A DNA stretch of 64,000 nucleotides from Palsa-506 sp963836355. Lineage in GTDB: Bacteria; Actinomycetota; Actinomycetes; Streptosporangiales; Streptosporangiaceae. Below are positions 1 to 7,352 of the stretch, in pieces (position 1 is the stretch's first letter; each line of letters opens with the position of its first letter). The DNA lies in contig CAWIJO010000010.1 of NCBI GenBank assembly GCA_963836355.1, forward strand, positions 434,001 to 498,000. The letters run 5' to 3'. Both the position numbers and the translations under genes were made by a program. The notes below the pieces were generated by a model, which saw nothing but the letters and a program-made list of their open reading frames with translations, did no database searches and was not told the origin of the DNA.

Positions 1-191
1 GCCGCGCCGTGCACGGCGAGCAGATCGGGCGTGCGCACTCCCCCGCCGGCGCCGTGCGTGAGCACGAGCAGGAAGCCGGGACTGGCCGGGTCGGCGGGGC
101 TGGCGGGGCCGGCCGGTCTGGCAGGGCTGGCCAGGCTGGCGGGTTCACTGAGATCGGCTAGGGCCACTCCCGATCCGGTGCTGATCTCCAC
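1..191 (-). CDS. Alpha/beta hydrolase, KANL3/Tex30-like, partial (left edge)
   Basis: The minus-strand frame reads from a GTG at 191 off the left edge, giving 63 codons. After an Ala/Ser/Pro-rich stretch it contains FLLVLTHGAGGGVRTPDLL, which resembles the first beta strand and oxyanion-hole HGAG region of the small alpha/beta hydrolases related to KANL3/Tex30 (COG3571). The catalytic Ser, Asp and His would lie beyond the window. The Pro-Ala-Ser repeats before the hydrolase strand (about residues 17-35) look like a local slippage expansion. The start is uncertain: the frame stays open further upstream without an ATG, so GTG 191 is only the most plausible choice. Substrate unknown. Confidence 0.55.
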   Translation of the reverse strand, partial: MEISTGSGVALADLSEPASLASPARPAGPASPADPASPGFLLVLTHGAGGGVRTPDLLAVHGA

Positions 192-270
192 GCCCGCAGC
201 GTACGTGCTGATTGGCGGCCTGTGCTGGCTGGCTATCCAGCCGGGACGACGCGCCGCTGGCCGTCGCCGG

Positions 271-465
271 TCAGGGCAGGTCCGCGATGCGCACCGACTC
301 CAGCTGGCCGGATCTGAAATTGGTCACGAGCAGCGTCCGGCCGCCCGGCTCCAGCGCCATCTGGCGCGGGAACCTGAAGCGTTCCCGGCCGGGCCAGGCT
401 ATGACCACCGGGCACCGGCGACGGCCAGCCGGGCGACCCGCCGCCGGATCATCCGTTAATAATAT
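271..465 (-). pseudogene. C-terminal remnant of a YncE/lactonase-type beta-propeller protein
   Basis: A minus-strand frame ends at a TGA at 271-273 and reads RFPRQMALEPGGRTLLVTNF followed by RSGQLESVRIADLP. This matches the last blade of seven-bladed YncE-like or 6-phosphogluconolactonase-like surface proteins (position, G-G-R-T, LLVTNF, then a short tail). No start codon lies in this frame before it runs into the 3' end of uvrA, and no propeller blades are visible upstream. I therefore read it as a 3' remnant left after a deletion or rearrangement. The family assignment rests on about 45 residues. Confidence 0.4.
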
Positions 466-509
466 CCGTGCCGGGCCTGCGGGCGGCGATCCCTTCCCGG
501 CGCCAGCGG

Positions 510-3365
510 CTAAACGTTCAACAGCTTCTTCATGAACTGGCCGGTGTAGCTCTCGTCGGCCATTGCCACCTGCTCGGGGGTGCCGGCCGCGATCACACTG
601 CCGCCGCGCGAGCCGCCTTCCGGGCCGAGGTCGATCACCCAGTCGGCGGTCTTGATCACATCCAGGTTGTGCTCGATCACGATTACCGTGTTGCCGCCGT
701 CGACGAGCCTGGACAGCACGCCGAGCAGCTTGCGGATGTCATCGAAGTGCAGTCCGGTGGTTGGCTCGTCCAGCACGTAGATGGTGCGGCCGGTTGAGCG
801 GCGCTGCAGTTCGGAGGCGAGCTTAACCCGCTGCGCCTCGCCGCCGGACAGCGTGGGCGCCGGCTGACCCAGCCGTACGTAGCCGAGCCCGACGTCGACA
901 AGCGTCTTCAGGTGCCGGTGGATGGCCGGCACCGGCGCGAAGAACTCGGCCCCCTCCTCGATCGGCATCTGAAGTACGTCGGCGATCGTCTTGCCCTTGT
1001 AATGCACCTGCAGCGTGTCCGTGTTGTACCGGGCGCCGTGGCAGACCTCGCATGGCACGTAGACGTCCGGCAGGAACTGCATCTCGATCTTGATCGTGCC
1101 GTCGCCGGCGCATGCCTCGCACCGGCCGCCCTTCACGTTGAAGGAGAACCGGCCCGGCTGGTAGCCGCGGACCTTGGCCTCGGTGGTCGCCGCGAACAGC
1201 TTCCTGACGTGGTCGAACACGCCGGTGTAGGTGGCCGGGTTGGACCGCGGGGTCCGGCCGATCGGGCCCTGGTCGACGTGCACCACCTTGTCCAGGTGCT
1301 GCATGCCGGTGACCCTGGTGTGCTTGCCCGGCACGATCCGGGTGCCGTGCAGTTCCTTGGCAAGCGAGCTGTACAGGATGTCATTGACCAGGGTGGACTT
1401 CCCGGAGCCGGACACGCCGGTGACCGCGATGAGGCAGCCCAGCGGAAAGGCCACGTCGACGTCACGCAGGTTGTGCTCGGTGGCGCCCTTGACGACCACC
1501 TCCCGGCCGCGGCTGCGCTTCCGGCGGACGGCGGGCAGCGGGATCGACTCGCGGCCGGTCAGGTAGGCGCCGGTCAGCGACTCCTGGCTGGCGAGCAGCT
1601 CATCCAGCGACCCGGAGACGACGATCCGGCCGCCGTGCTCCCCGGCCCGCGGGCCGATGTCGACTACCCAGTCGGCGGCCCTGATGGTGTCCTCGTCGTG
1701 CTCGACGACGATCAGCGTGTTGCCGAGGTCACGGAGCCTGGTCAGGGTTTCCAGCAGCCGGTGGTTGTCCCGCTGGTGCAGGCCGATCGACGGCTCGTCC
1801 AGCACGTAGAGCACGCCGACCAGACCGGAGCCGATCTGGGTGGCCAGCCGGATCCGCTGCGCCTCGCCGCCGGCCAGCGTGGCCGCTGCCCGGTCCAGCG
1901 ACAGGTAGTCAAGCCCGACGTCGAGCAGGAAGCCGAGCCTGGCGTTGACCTCCTTCAGGATCCGGCCCGCGATGTGCTGGTCCCGCTCGGACAGCTCCAG
2001 GCCGAGCAGCAGCTTGGCCAGCTCGCCGATTGGCAGCGCGCAGTAGTCCGAGATGGACCGGCCGTCCACCGTCACCGCCAGCGCGATCGGCTTCAGCCGG
2101 GACCCGTGGCAGACCGGGCAGGGCACCTCACGCATGAACCCGGCGAACCGCTCCCGGCTGGAGTCACTCTCCGCATCGGCGTGCCGGCGCTCGATGTACG
2201 GGATCGCGCCCTCGAAGTTGGTGTAGTAGGACCGCTCCCTGCCGTACCGGTTCTTGTACCTGACATGCACCTGCTTGTCGTAACCGTGCAGCAGGGCGCG
2301 CTGCGCGGCGGCCGGCAACTTGCGCCACGGCGTGTCGATGCTGAAGCCGAGAGAATCGCCCAGTGCCTCGATCAGCCGGACAAAGTAGTCGCTGACGTGC
2401 CCGCCGCTCCACGGGCCGATCACGCCGTCGGCCAGTGTCTTGTCCGGGTCGGAAACCACAAGCTCGGGATCGACTTCCATCCGGGTGCCCAGCCCGGTGC
2501 AGGACGGGCAGGCGCCCCACGGCGAGTTGAACGAGAACGACCGCGGCTCCAGCTCCTCGAATGACAGGTCATCATAAAGGCAGGCCAGGTGCTCGGAGTA
2601 CATCCGCTCGCGGTGCGGGTCGTCGTCCGGCAGGTCGACGAAATCCAGCACCACGACCCCGCCGGACAAGGCCAGCGAAGTCTCCACCGAGTCGGTGAGC
2701 CGCCGCCGGGCGGACGCCTTGACATCCAGCCGGTCGACCACTACCTCGATGTCGTGCTTCTCGTACTTCTTCAGCGCCGGCAGGCCGCCGGCGTCGGCCC
2801 CGTCGAGGCGGATGACGACGCCGTCCACCCGGGCCCGGGAGTAGCCCTTGGCCTGCAGCTCACGCAGCAGCTCGCCGTACTCCCCCTTGCGGCCGCGGAC
2901 GACCGGGGCGAGCACCTGGAACCTGGTGCCCTCGTCCAGCTCGAGCACCCGGTCGACGATCTGCTGCGGGCTCTGCCTGGCGATCGGCCGGCCGCAGATC
3001 GGGCAGTGCGGCTTGCCCACCCGGGCGTACAGCAGCCGCAGGTAGTCGTAAACCTCGGTGATCGTGCCGACGGTGGAACGCGGATTCCGGCCGGCTGCCT
3101 TCTGGTCGATCGAGACCGCCGGGGACAGCCCGTCGATGAAGTCGACGTCCGGCTTGTCCATCTGGCCGAGGAACTGCCTGGCATAGGCGGACAGCGATTC
3201 GACGTACCGTCGCTGGCCCTCGGCGAAGATCGTGTCGAAGGCGAGGCTCGACTTGCCCGACCCGGACAGCCCGGTGAAGACGATCATCGCGTTCCTGGGC
3301 AGGTCGAGCGAGACGTCCTTGAGATTGTGCTCGCGGGCACCGCGAACAACCAGGCGATCAGCCAC
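510..3365 (-). CDS. uvrA: Excinuclease ABC subunit UvrA
   Basis: UvrA is the damage-sensing ATPase of nucleotide excision repair; it loads UvrB at lesions. The 951-residue product has the full double ABC layout: first Walker A GLSGSGKSS near residue 32, first zinc-type Cys pair HCPIC near 120, CPSC/CPVC zinc module in the insertion region, first signature LAGGEAQRIRLA near 497, second Walker A TGVSGSGKST near 650, the CEAC...CEVC zinc finger near 740-770, and second signature TLSGGEAQRVKLA near 834. The length is typical. The start is GTG at 3363-3365, giving MADRLVVRGAREHNL. An ISKra4-type element ends about 170 bp upstream of this start, so the promoter must lie in that short gap or be supplied by the element. 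No clear actinobacterial SOS box was seen there. Confidence 0.97.
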   Translation of the reverse strand: MADRLVVRGAREHNLKDVSLDLPRNAMIVFTGLSGSGKSSLAFDTIFAEGQRRYVESLSAYARQFLGQMDKPDVDFIDGLSPAVSIDQKAAGRNPRSTVGTITEVYDYLRLLYARVGKPHCPICGRPIARQSPQQIVDRVLELDEGTRFQVLAPVVRGRKGEYGELLRELQAKGYSRARVDGVVIRLDGADAGGLPALKKYEKHDIEVVVDRLDVKASARRRLTDSVETSLALSGGVVVLDFVDLPDDDPHRERMYSEHLACLYDDLSFEELEPRSFSFNSPWGACPSCTGLGTRMEVDPELVVSDPDKTLADGVIGPWSGGHVSDYFVRLIEALGDSLGFSIDTPWRKLPAAAQRALLHGYDKQVHVRYKNRYGRERSYYTNFEGAIPYIERRHADAESDSSRERFAGFMREVPCPVCHGSRLKPIALAVTVDGRSISDYCALPIGELAKLLLGLELSERDQHIAGRILKEVNARLGFLLDVGLDYLSLDRAAATLAGGEAQRIRLATQIGSGLVGVLYVLDEPSIGLHQRDNHRLLETLTRLRDLGNTLIVVEHDEDTIRAADWVVDIGPRAGEHGGRIVVSGSLDELLASQESLTGAYLTGRESIPLPAVRRKRSRGREVVVKGATEHNLRDVDVAFPLGCLIAVTGVSGSGKSTLVNDILYSSLAKELHGTRIVPGKHTRVTGMQHLDKVVHVDQGPIGRTPRSNPATYTGVFDHVRKLFAATTEAKVRGYQPGRFSFNVKGGRCEACAGDGTIKIEMQFLPDVYVPCEVCHGARYNTDTLQVHYKGKTIADVLQMPIEEGAEFFAPVPAIHRHLKTLVDVGLGYVRLGQPAPTLSGGEAQRVKLASELQRRSTGRTIYVLDEPTTGLHFDDIRKLLGVLSRLVDGGNTVIVIEHNLDVIKTADWVIDLGPEGGSRGGSVIAAGTPEQVAMADESYTGQFMKKLLNV

Positions 3366-3533
3366 TTCTGCTCAGTTTCTCCGGGATCGGGAAGGGTGGT
3401 TTCCGGTGGTCGGGCAGCTAGTTCTCCGTGGTCAGGAGCCAGTTCTCTGGGTCAGGGGGCGGCAAATCCCCGTACCGCAGGGGATGCGTCCATCGTATCC
3501 GGGGGGTCTGACAAAACGCTGGCGCTTCCGGGC
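3366..3533. other. Intergenic gap between uvrA and the insertion sequence
   Basis: This 168-bp gap holds the 5' region of uvrA. I see no complete gene, no convincing LexA-type palindrome and no well-spaced sigma-70 hexamers. Read on the uvrA strand, a TTGTCA (3514-3509) is followed only 11 bp later by TACGAT, which is too close for a standard promoter. If uvrA has its own promoter it must lie here, or in the end of the insertion sequence. Confidence 0.4.
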
Positions 3534-3556
3534 CCCGGGGTGTACGACAGGATTGT
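3534..3556 (+). repeat. Left terminal inverted repeat of the IS
   Basis: This 23-bp sequence pairs with 5438-5460 in inverted orientation, 20 of 23 bases matching. It lies about 55 bp beyond the transposase stop, as expected for an IS end. Confidence 0.7.
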
Positions 3557-3609
3557 TGGGGATGATCTTGATGGCTGCGTGGGCTTGGGTATCTGAGTCG
3601 TGTTGTCTG

Positions 3610-4884
3610 TCAGACGGCGGCTAGCCGGGCTGGCGCCCGGGTGCTGGCTGGCCAGAGCTCGTCCCACCGGCCGCTGGCGTGCTGGCAGCGCAGGGCGATG
3701 ATGTCAGCGGCGCCCTCGACGGTCCAGTGCATGCCGGATTGCTTGGCGCGCTGGGCGACGATCTGCTTGCATCCGGCTTCGATGGCGCCGGAGCCGGTGA
3801 ACATGCCCAGCTTCTTGAAGTGGGCGTAGCGCATCCGGTGGATGTTGTGCTCGAAGTAGCCCAGTTTCTTGTCCAGTTCCGCGGCCTTGATGCCGTCGAG
3901 CGGGTACTGGCAGGCGGCATCGATGATGGCCTCGATGTTCCCGGCGTCCAGCTCCTCGAGACGGCTGGCGAGCCACTGCGGCGGGTCGGGGGTGATGAAG
4001 GCCAGGTGGGCAGCGAGATCGTGGAGGTGCTCGCGGGCGTGGTAGATATCCACGATGTGCGTGGCGTGCGGGTAAAGGGCCTCGGCCATGGTCCAGATCC
4101 ACGCGGCGCCGTCGCCGAGGGCGACGACCTGCCGGAAGTGCCCGCCGCCGCGGCGCTGGTACTCGGCGCCGACTAGGCCGGCGAAGACGTCCTTGCCATC
4201 GAAGGTGAAGGCGTAGGTGGAGGAGCCGGGGTCCATCACGGGCCTGCCGTCGTCATCCAGGCGGGACACGGTGAACAGCCGGGCGAGCTTGACCTCGCGG
4301 GTGCTGGCCTTGCCGTCGTCGGCTTTGCCCTGGCGGCCCTCGGTCTCGCTGGCGCGGACCGGCACGCCGGTGCCGTCGACCTCGACATACAGCATGTCGG
4401 GGACCGGCTCGGCCGGGGGCAGCGGGACGATGGCGCGGGAGCGGATCGCGGCGGCCTCAGCTGCTGCGGCGGACCGCGCGGCGGCGCCGGAGGCCTCGGC
4501 GGACCGCTCGATCGTCCGTGCGCTGATGGTGATCCCGGCCAGGGCGGACAGCAGGCCGGCGGCGCGGCCGAAGGAGACCTCGGCGCCGGCCAGGGCGGTC
4601 ATCTCGGCCAGACCCGGCGACAGCGAGCAGCCGGGCACCCCGAGCTGCTGGTCGCGGGGCGCGAACCCGTGGCGGCATTCCGCGCAGTGATACCACGCCC
4701 GGCGCAGGGTGACCGGGCCGAGCACGGTCGTGACGGTCCTGGAACGGTGGCCGGCGTAGGCGGCCTGTGCGCCGCAGCCGCACCCGGCGCGGGGACCGCA
4801 GTACCCGTCCTCGCCGGCTAGCACGGCTTCCAGCAGGCGGGCGCCGGCTGAGGTGAGCGCGGCGCGCATCGCCTGTTCCAGCAC
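3610..4884 (-). CDS. ISKra4-family transposase (catalytic ORF)
   Basis: The 424-residue product has an N-terminal Cys-rich module (CGPRAGCGCG, then WYHCAECRHGFAPRD, about residues 30-80) and a DDE-type catalytic core. Probable catalytic acidic residues are Asp in YVEVDGTGVPV (about 170), Asp in VALGDGAAWIW (about 263) and Glu in GAIEAGCKQIV (about 367). The C-terminal signature is SGMHWTVEGAADIIALRCQ. The family is recognised from this pattern. The coding frame is open upstream of the ATG at 4884 as far as the G-run at 4981-4987, where it overlaps the preceding ORF in the -1 frame. The natural product is therefore probably a fusion with that ORF, made by ribosomal frameshifting, rather than a protein starting at 4884. 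Confidence 0.88.
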   Translation of the reverse strand: MLEQAMRAALTSAGARLLEAVLAGEDGYCGPRAGCGCGAQAAYAGHRSRTVTTVLGPVTLRRAWYHCAECRHGFAPRDQQLGVPGCSLSPGLAEMTALAGAEVSFGRAAGLLSALAGITISARTIERSAEASGAAARSAAAAEAAAIRSRAIVPLPPAEPVPDMLYVEVDGTGVPVRASETEGRQGKADDGKASTREVKLARLFTVSRLDDDGRPVMDPGSSTYAFTFDGKDVFAGLVGAEYQRRGGGHFRQVVALGDGAAWIWTMAEALYPHATHIVDIYHAREHLHDLAAHLAFITPDPPQWLASRLEELDAGNIEAIIDAACQYPLDGIKAAELDKKLGYFEHNIHRMRYAHFKKLGMFTGSGAIEAGCKQIVAQRAKQSGMHWTVEGAADIIALRCQHASGRWDELWPASTRAPARLAAV

Positions 4885-4940
4885 GCCCAGCCCGGCGCCG
4901 TGCTGGCCGAGCAGGCCGGCCGCCAGGCCGGCCAGCTTGC

Positions 4941-5366
4941 CTACCTCGGCGGCGGCGACCTCCTCGAGCTGCGCCGCGAGCCCCCCCTTTCCCCTCCGGC
5001 CGGAGGGGGCGCCATCCCGGCCGCCGGCGGCCGGGCCGCGCAGATCGCCTCGCTGACGACCGTCACCTCCTCCACCAGGGAGGCGAACCGCTGGTGCTCG
5101 GCCACCTCACGCTCGGCTTTCTCCAGCTCCGGCCCGGGTTTCAGGTGCACGTTCACGGTCTTGCCGCCGATGCGCCGGGTCAGGTTGTACTGCGGCCCGT
5201 GCCCGCGGTGCCCCGGCTGCGCGCAGGCGCAGTTCAGCTTGCCGCACTTGCGCCACACCGCGTTCAGCGCGCCCCGCCGGAAGTCCCCGACTCCGGAGAT
5301 CAGAGCGAACAGCTCGGCGCGACGGCGCTCGAGCCAGGCCAGGTCACGTCCGGCGAAGTCAGCCAC
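4941..5366 (-). CDS. Upstream ORF of the ISKra4-type element (DUF6788-like)
   Basis: This 141-residue protein begins at GTG 5366, preceded by GGAGG at 5374-5378; the longer ATG start at 5429 lacks such a site. It contains AWLERRRAELFALI, then WRKCGKLNCACAQPGHRGHG (a C-x4-C-x-C-x4-H cluster typical of the DUF6788 proteins found before ISKra4 transposases), a basic Gly/Lys segment and an acidic helix. The last part, Pro/Arg/Ser rich, is the translated overlap with the transposase frame. At the run GGGG-AAA-GGGGGGG-C (4994-4980 on the minus strand) a -1 slip joins this ORF to the transposase without an intervening stop. An inverted repeat CTGAGT/ACTCAG (5382-5402) lies just upstream of the start. 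Confidence 0.75.
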   Translation of the reverse strand: MADFAGRDLAWLERRRAELFALISGVGDFRRGALNAVWRKCGKLNCACAQPGHRGHGPQYNLTRRIGGKTVNVHLKPGPELEKAEREVAEHQRFASLVEEVTVVSEAICAARPPAAGMAPPPAGGERGGSRRSSRRSPPPR

Positions 5367-5437
5367 GGGCCACCTCCATATCTGAGTTACTACATCACTC
5401 AGGCTAATGGCACGAGCTGCGATAACCAAGAACCCTC

Positions 5438-5460
5438 ACAATTCAGTCGTGCACCCCGGG
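5438..5460 (-). repeat. Right terminal inverted repeat of the IS
   Basis: Inverted partner of 3534-3556 with 3 mismatches in 23. The outer boundary merges into a self-complementary GC block (CCCGGGCCCCGGGGCCCCGGG, 5455-5475), so the exact tip is uncertain. Confidence 0.65.
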
Positions 5461-5638
5461 CCCCGGGGCCCCGGGGGTGTGCGACTGGGCTCCCGGGCTC
5501 AGTTCCGGCGCCGGCCTCGGCCGTCCACCCCTCATGACCTGGCCGCCCGGCCGGCCCGGTCCTGGCCCGGCCTGGGCCCCGACTCGGAAACGTCGCCGTG
5601 CCCATTGGCATTCCCCGCCGGGTGGCGCGGGCCGGGCG

Positions 5639-5719
5639 GTGGCGCGCGAGGGCATGGGCAGGCCGGTGGCGCGCGAGGGAGCGGGCAGGCCGGTGGCGCG
5701 GGCGATCGATGGGCGAGGA
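5639..5719. repeat. 27-bp tandem repeat, about three copies
   Basis: Units beginning GTGGCGCGCGAGGG start at 5639, 5666 and 5693, a 27-bp period. The first two copies differ by about three bases and the third is degenerate at its 3' end. The array sits directly upstream of the GTG start at 5747, in the 281-bp gap between the IS and the next gene, which otherwise shows no coding sequence. Confidence 0.65.
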
Positions 5720-5746
5720 TGACGGGATGGGCCAGGAGGGAATGCC

Positions 5747-6604
5747 GTGACTGACGATCCCAGGGAACTGCAGGCCCGGCTGGCGGATGCGACCAGCCGC
5801 CTGCTGGCCACCGCCGCCGGCCTCACCGACGTCCAGGCAAGAGAGCCTTCGCTGCTGCCCGGCTGGAGCCGCGGGCACGTCCTCACCCACATCGCCCGCA
5901 ACGCAGACGGGCTGCGCAACCTGCTGACCTGGGCACGGACCGGCGTGGTCACCCCGCAGTACCCGAGCCAGCAGGCCCGCGACGACGCGATCGAGGCCGG
6001 CGCGGGCCGGGCGGCCGCCGCGCTGCTCGGCGACCTGCGCGAGACGGCCGCGGCGTTCCGGGCCGAGGCGGCCGCAATGCCGGCCGGCGCCTGGCAGGCC
6101 AGCGTGCACGGCCTGCGCGGGCACGGGCACCCGGCCTGGTACACGATCACCCGCCGGCTGTCCGAGGTGCAGATCCATCACGTCGACCTGGCGGCCGGCT
6201 ACCACGCGTCGGATTGGCCCGGCTGGTTCGTCGCCGAGCGTCTCGAGTCCGTCGCTGCCGAGTTCGCCGAGCGCGCCGACGGGCCGGCCGCGCGGCTCAT
6301 CGACACCGGCACCGGGGCGGCCGACACCGCCGGAACTGCCGACACCGCCGGAACTGCCGACACCGCCGGAACTGCCGACACCGCCGGAACTGCCGACACC
6401 GCCGGAACTGCCGACACCACGGGCAGCAGCCGGGAGCGCCGGATCGGGCTGGCGGCGGCCGGCGATGCCGGGACGCCGGCCCAGCCGGGGCCGCGGATCT
6501 CCGGGCCCGGCTGGCTGCTGCTGGCCTGGCTGATCGGCCGCAGCACGGGCGGCGGCCTGACTGTGGACCCGCCTGGGCCACTGCCCGAATTGCCCGCATG
6601 GTAG
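5747..6604 (+). CDS. Maleylpyruvate isomerase-family, mycothiol-dependent-type protein
   Basis: The N-terminal half (residues 5-160) has the DinB-like four-helix fold of the mycothiol maleylpyruvate isomerase family. It shows the conserved metal-site pattern: His in SRGHVLTHIARNADG, and Glu/His in SEVQIHHVDLAAGYH near residue 145. Members transfer or isomerise using mycothiol; the substrate here is unknown. The C-terminal MDMPI domain (about 190-285, ending GWLLLAWLIGRSTGGGL) is interrupted by five perfect 6-residue repeats DTAGTA. Start is GTG 5747 with CAGGAGGG upstream. The next genes (MBL hydrolase, FAD oxidoreductase) follow on the same strand, so a small detoxification or catabolic group is plausible but not shown. 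Confidence 0.85.
   Translation: MTDDPRELQARLADATSRLLATAAGLTDVQAREPSLLPGWSRGHVLTHIARNADGLRNLLTWARTGVVTPQYPSQQARDDAIEAGAGRAAAALLGDLRETAAAFRAEAAAMPAGAWQASVHGLRGHGHPAWYTITRRLSEVQIHHVDLAAGYHASDWPGWFVAERLESVAAEFAERADGPAARLIDTGTGAADTAGTADTAGTADTAGTADTAGTADTAGTADTTGSSRERRIGLAAAGDAGTPAQPGPRISGPGWLLLAWLIGRSTGGGLTVDPPGPLPELPAW
6323..6424 (+). repeat. 18-bp coding minisatellite, five copies plus partial
   Basis: The 18-bp unit gacaccgccggaactgcc is repeated perfectly from 6323 to 6412 and then degenerates. It encodes (DTAGTA)n inside the maleylpyruvate isomerase-family gene. The period is a multiple of three, so copy-number change keeps the frame. Confidence 0.9.
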
Positions 6605-6686
6605 TAATTCAGCAGGTCGCCGTCTGGGCGAGACCGGGCCGGGCTAGCCCGCGAGATGCCGGGCTAGCGGCTGAGATGAGGAGCGC

Positions 6687-7352
6687 ATGTCCTACACCGG
6701 AGACGTCAGCGTCGGCGGGCCGGCCGACACCAGGGAACTGCCCGGGCTCAGCATTACCAAGGTGGCCGTCGGCCCGATGAACAATAATGCCTACCTGCTG
6801 CGCTGCACGAGCACCGGGGAACTGCTGCTGATCGACGCCGCGAACGAGGCGGGCACGCTGCTCGGCCTGATCGGCGAGACGCCGCTCGCCACGATCGTCA
6901 CGACCCATCAGCACGGGGATCACTGGGCGGCCCTGCGCGAGGTGCAGCAGGCTACCGGCGCGGCCACCGTCGCGCACCCGGACGATGCCGGGGCGATCCC
7001 GGTCCGGATCACGGAGCTGGTCAGGCACGCCGACGCTGTCACCGTCGGCGATGCCTCGCTGTCCGTCATCCACCTGCGCGGGCACACTCCCGGCAGCATC
7101 GCGCTCTGCTATGACGGCGACGGCGCGCTGGCCGACCAGCCGCACCTGTTCACCGGCGACTCGCTGTTCCCCGGCGGGCCGGGCAACACCCAGGGCGACC
7201 CGCAGCGGTTCGGCCAGCTCATCACCGACCTGGAAGACCGGATCTTCGGCGAGCTTCCCGATGGCACCTGGGTGTACCCGGGGCACGGCGCGGATACCAC
7301 GATCGGCGCCGAGCGCCCGCACCTGCCCGAATGGCGCGCCCGGGGCTGGTGA
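6687..7352 (+). CDS. MBL-fold metallo-hydrolase (glyoxalase II-like)
   Basis: This 221-residue protein carries the metallo-beta-lactamase metal ligands: TTHQHGDHW near residue 72 (HxHxDH variant), GHTPGS near 132, TGDSLFPGG near 155 and a final YPGHGADT near 204. This resembles glyoxalase II/hydroxyacylglutathione hydrolase-like enzymes, which in actinobacteria may act on mycothiol or other thioesters. No signal peptide is seen. The ATG at 6687 is preceded by GAGGAGCGC. The stop overlaps the next start as TGATG, so it is translationally coupled to the FAD oxidoreductase. The substrate cannot be deduced. Confidence 0.88.
   Translation: MSYTGDVSVGGPADTRELPGLSITKVAVGPMNNNAYLLRCTSTGELLLIDAANEAGTLLGLIGETPLATIVTTHQHGDHWAALREVQQATGAATVAHPDDAGAIPVRITELVRHADAVTVGDASLSVIHLRGHTPGSIALCYDGDGALADQPHLFTGDSLFPGGPGNTQGDPQRFGQLITDLEDRIFGELPDGTWVYPGHGADTTIGAERPHLPEWRARGW

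Larger units (their letters stand above)
3534..5460 (-). mobile_element. ISKra4-family insertion sequence
   Basis: Two minus-strand ORFs (141 and 424 residues) of the ISKra4 type are bracketed by matching inverted repeats. The left end is 3534-3556 (CCCGGGGTGTACGACAGGAT...) and the complement of the right end is 5460-5438 (CCCGGGGTGCACGACTGAAT...), with 3 mismatches in 23 positions. The element would be about 1.93 kb. The flanks are GC-homopolymer rich, so a target-site duplication cannot be assigned by eye. Both genes and both ends look undamaged, which suggests a recent or still functional copy. Confidence 0.75.

Noticed and set aside
912..2564. 550-codon open frame on the plus strand opposite uvrA
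   Set aside because: It is a GC-codon-bias shadow: uvrA is complete on the other strand and the plus frame shows no family motifs.
3366..3533. Possible SOS box upstream of uvrA
   Set aside because: The tandem GTTCTC-like words do not form the GAAC-N4-GTTC palindrome of actinobacterial LexA.
5455..5475. Rho-independent terminator or att site in the GC palindrome next to the IS
   Set aside because: The CCCGGGCCCCGGGG block overlaps the IS inverted repeat and lies in GC-only DNA; neither role can be separated from base composition.
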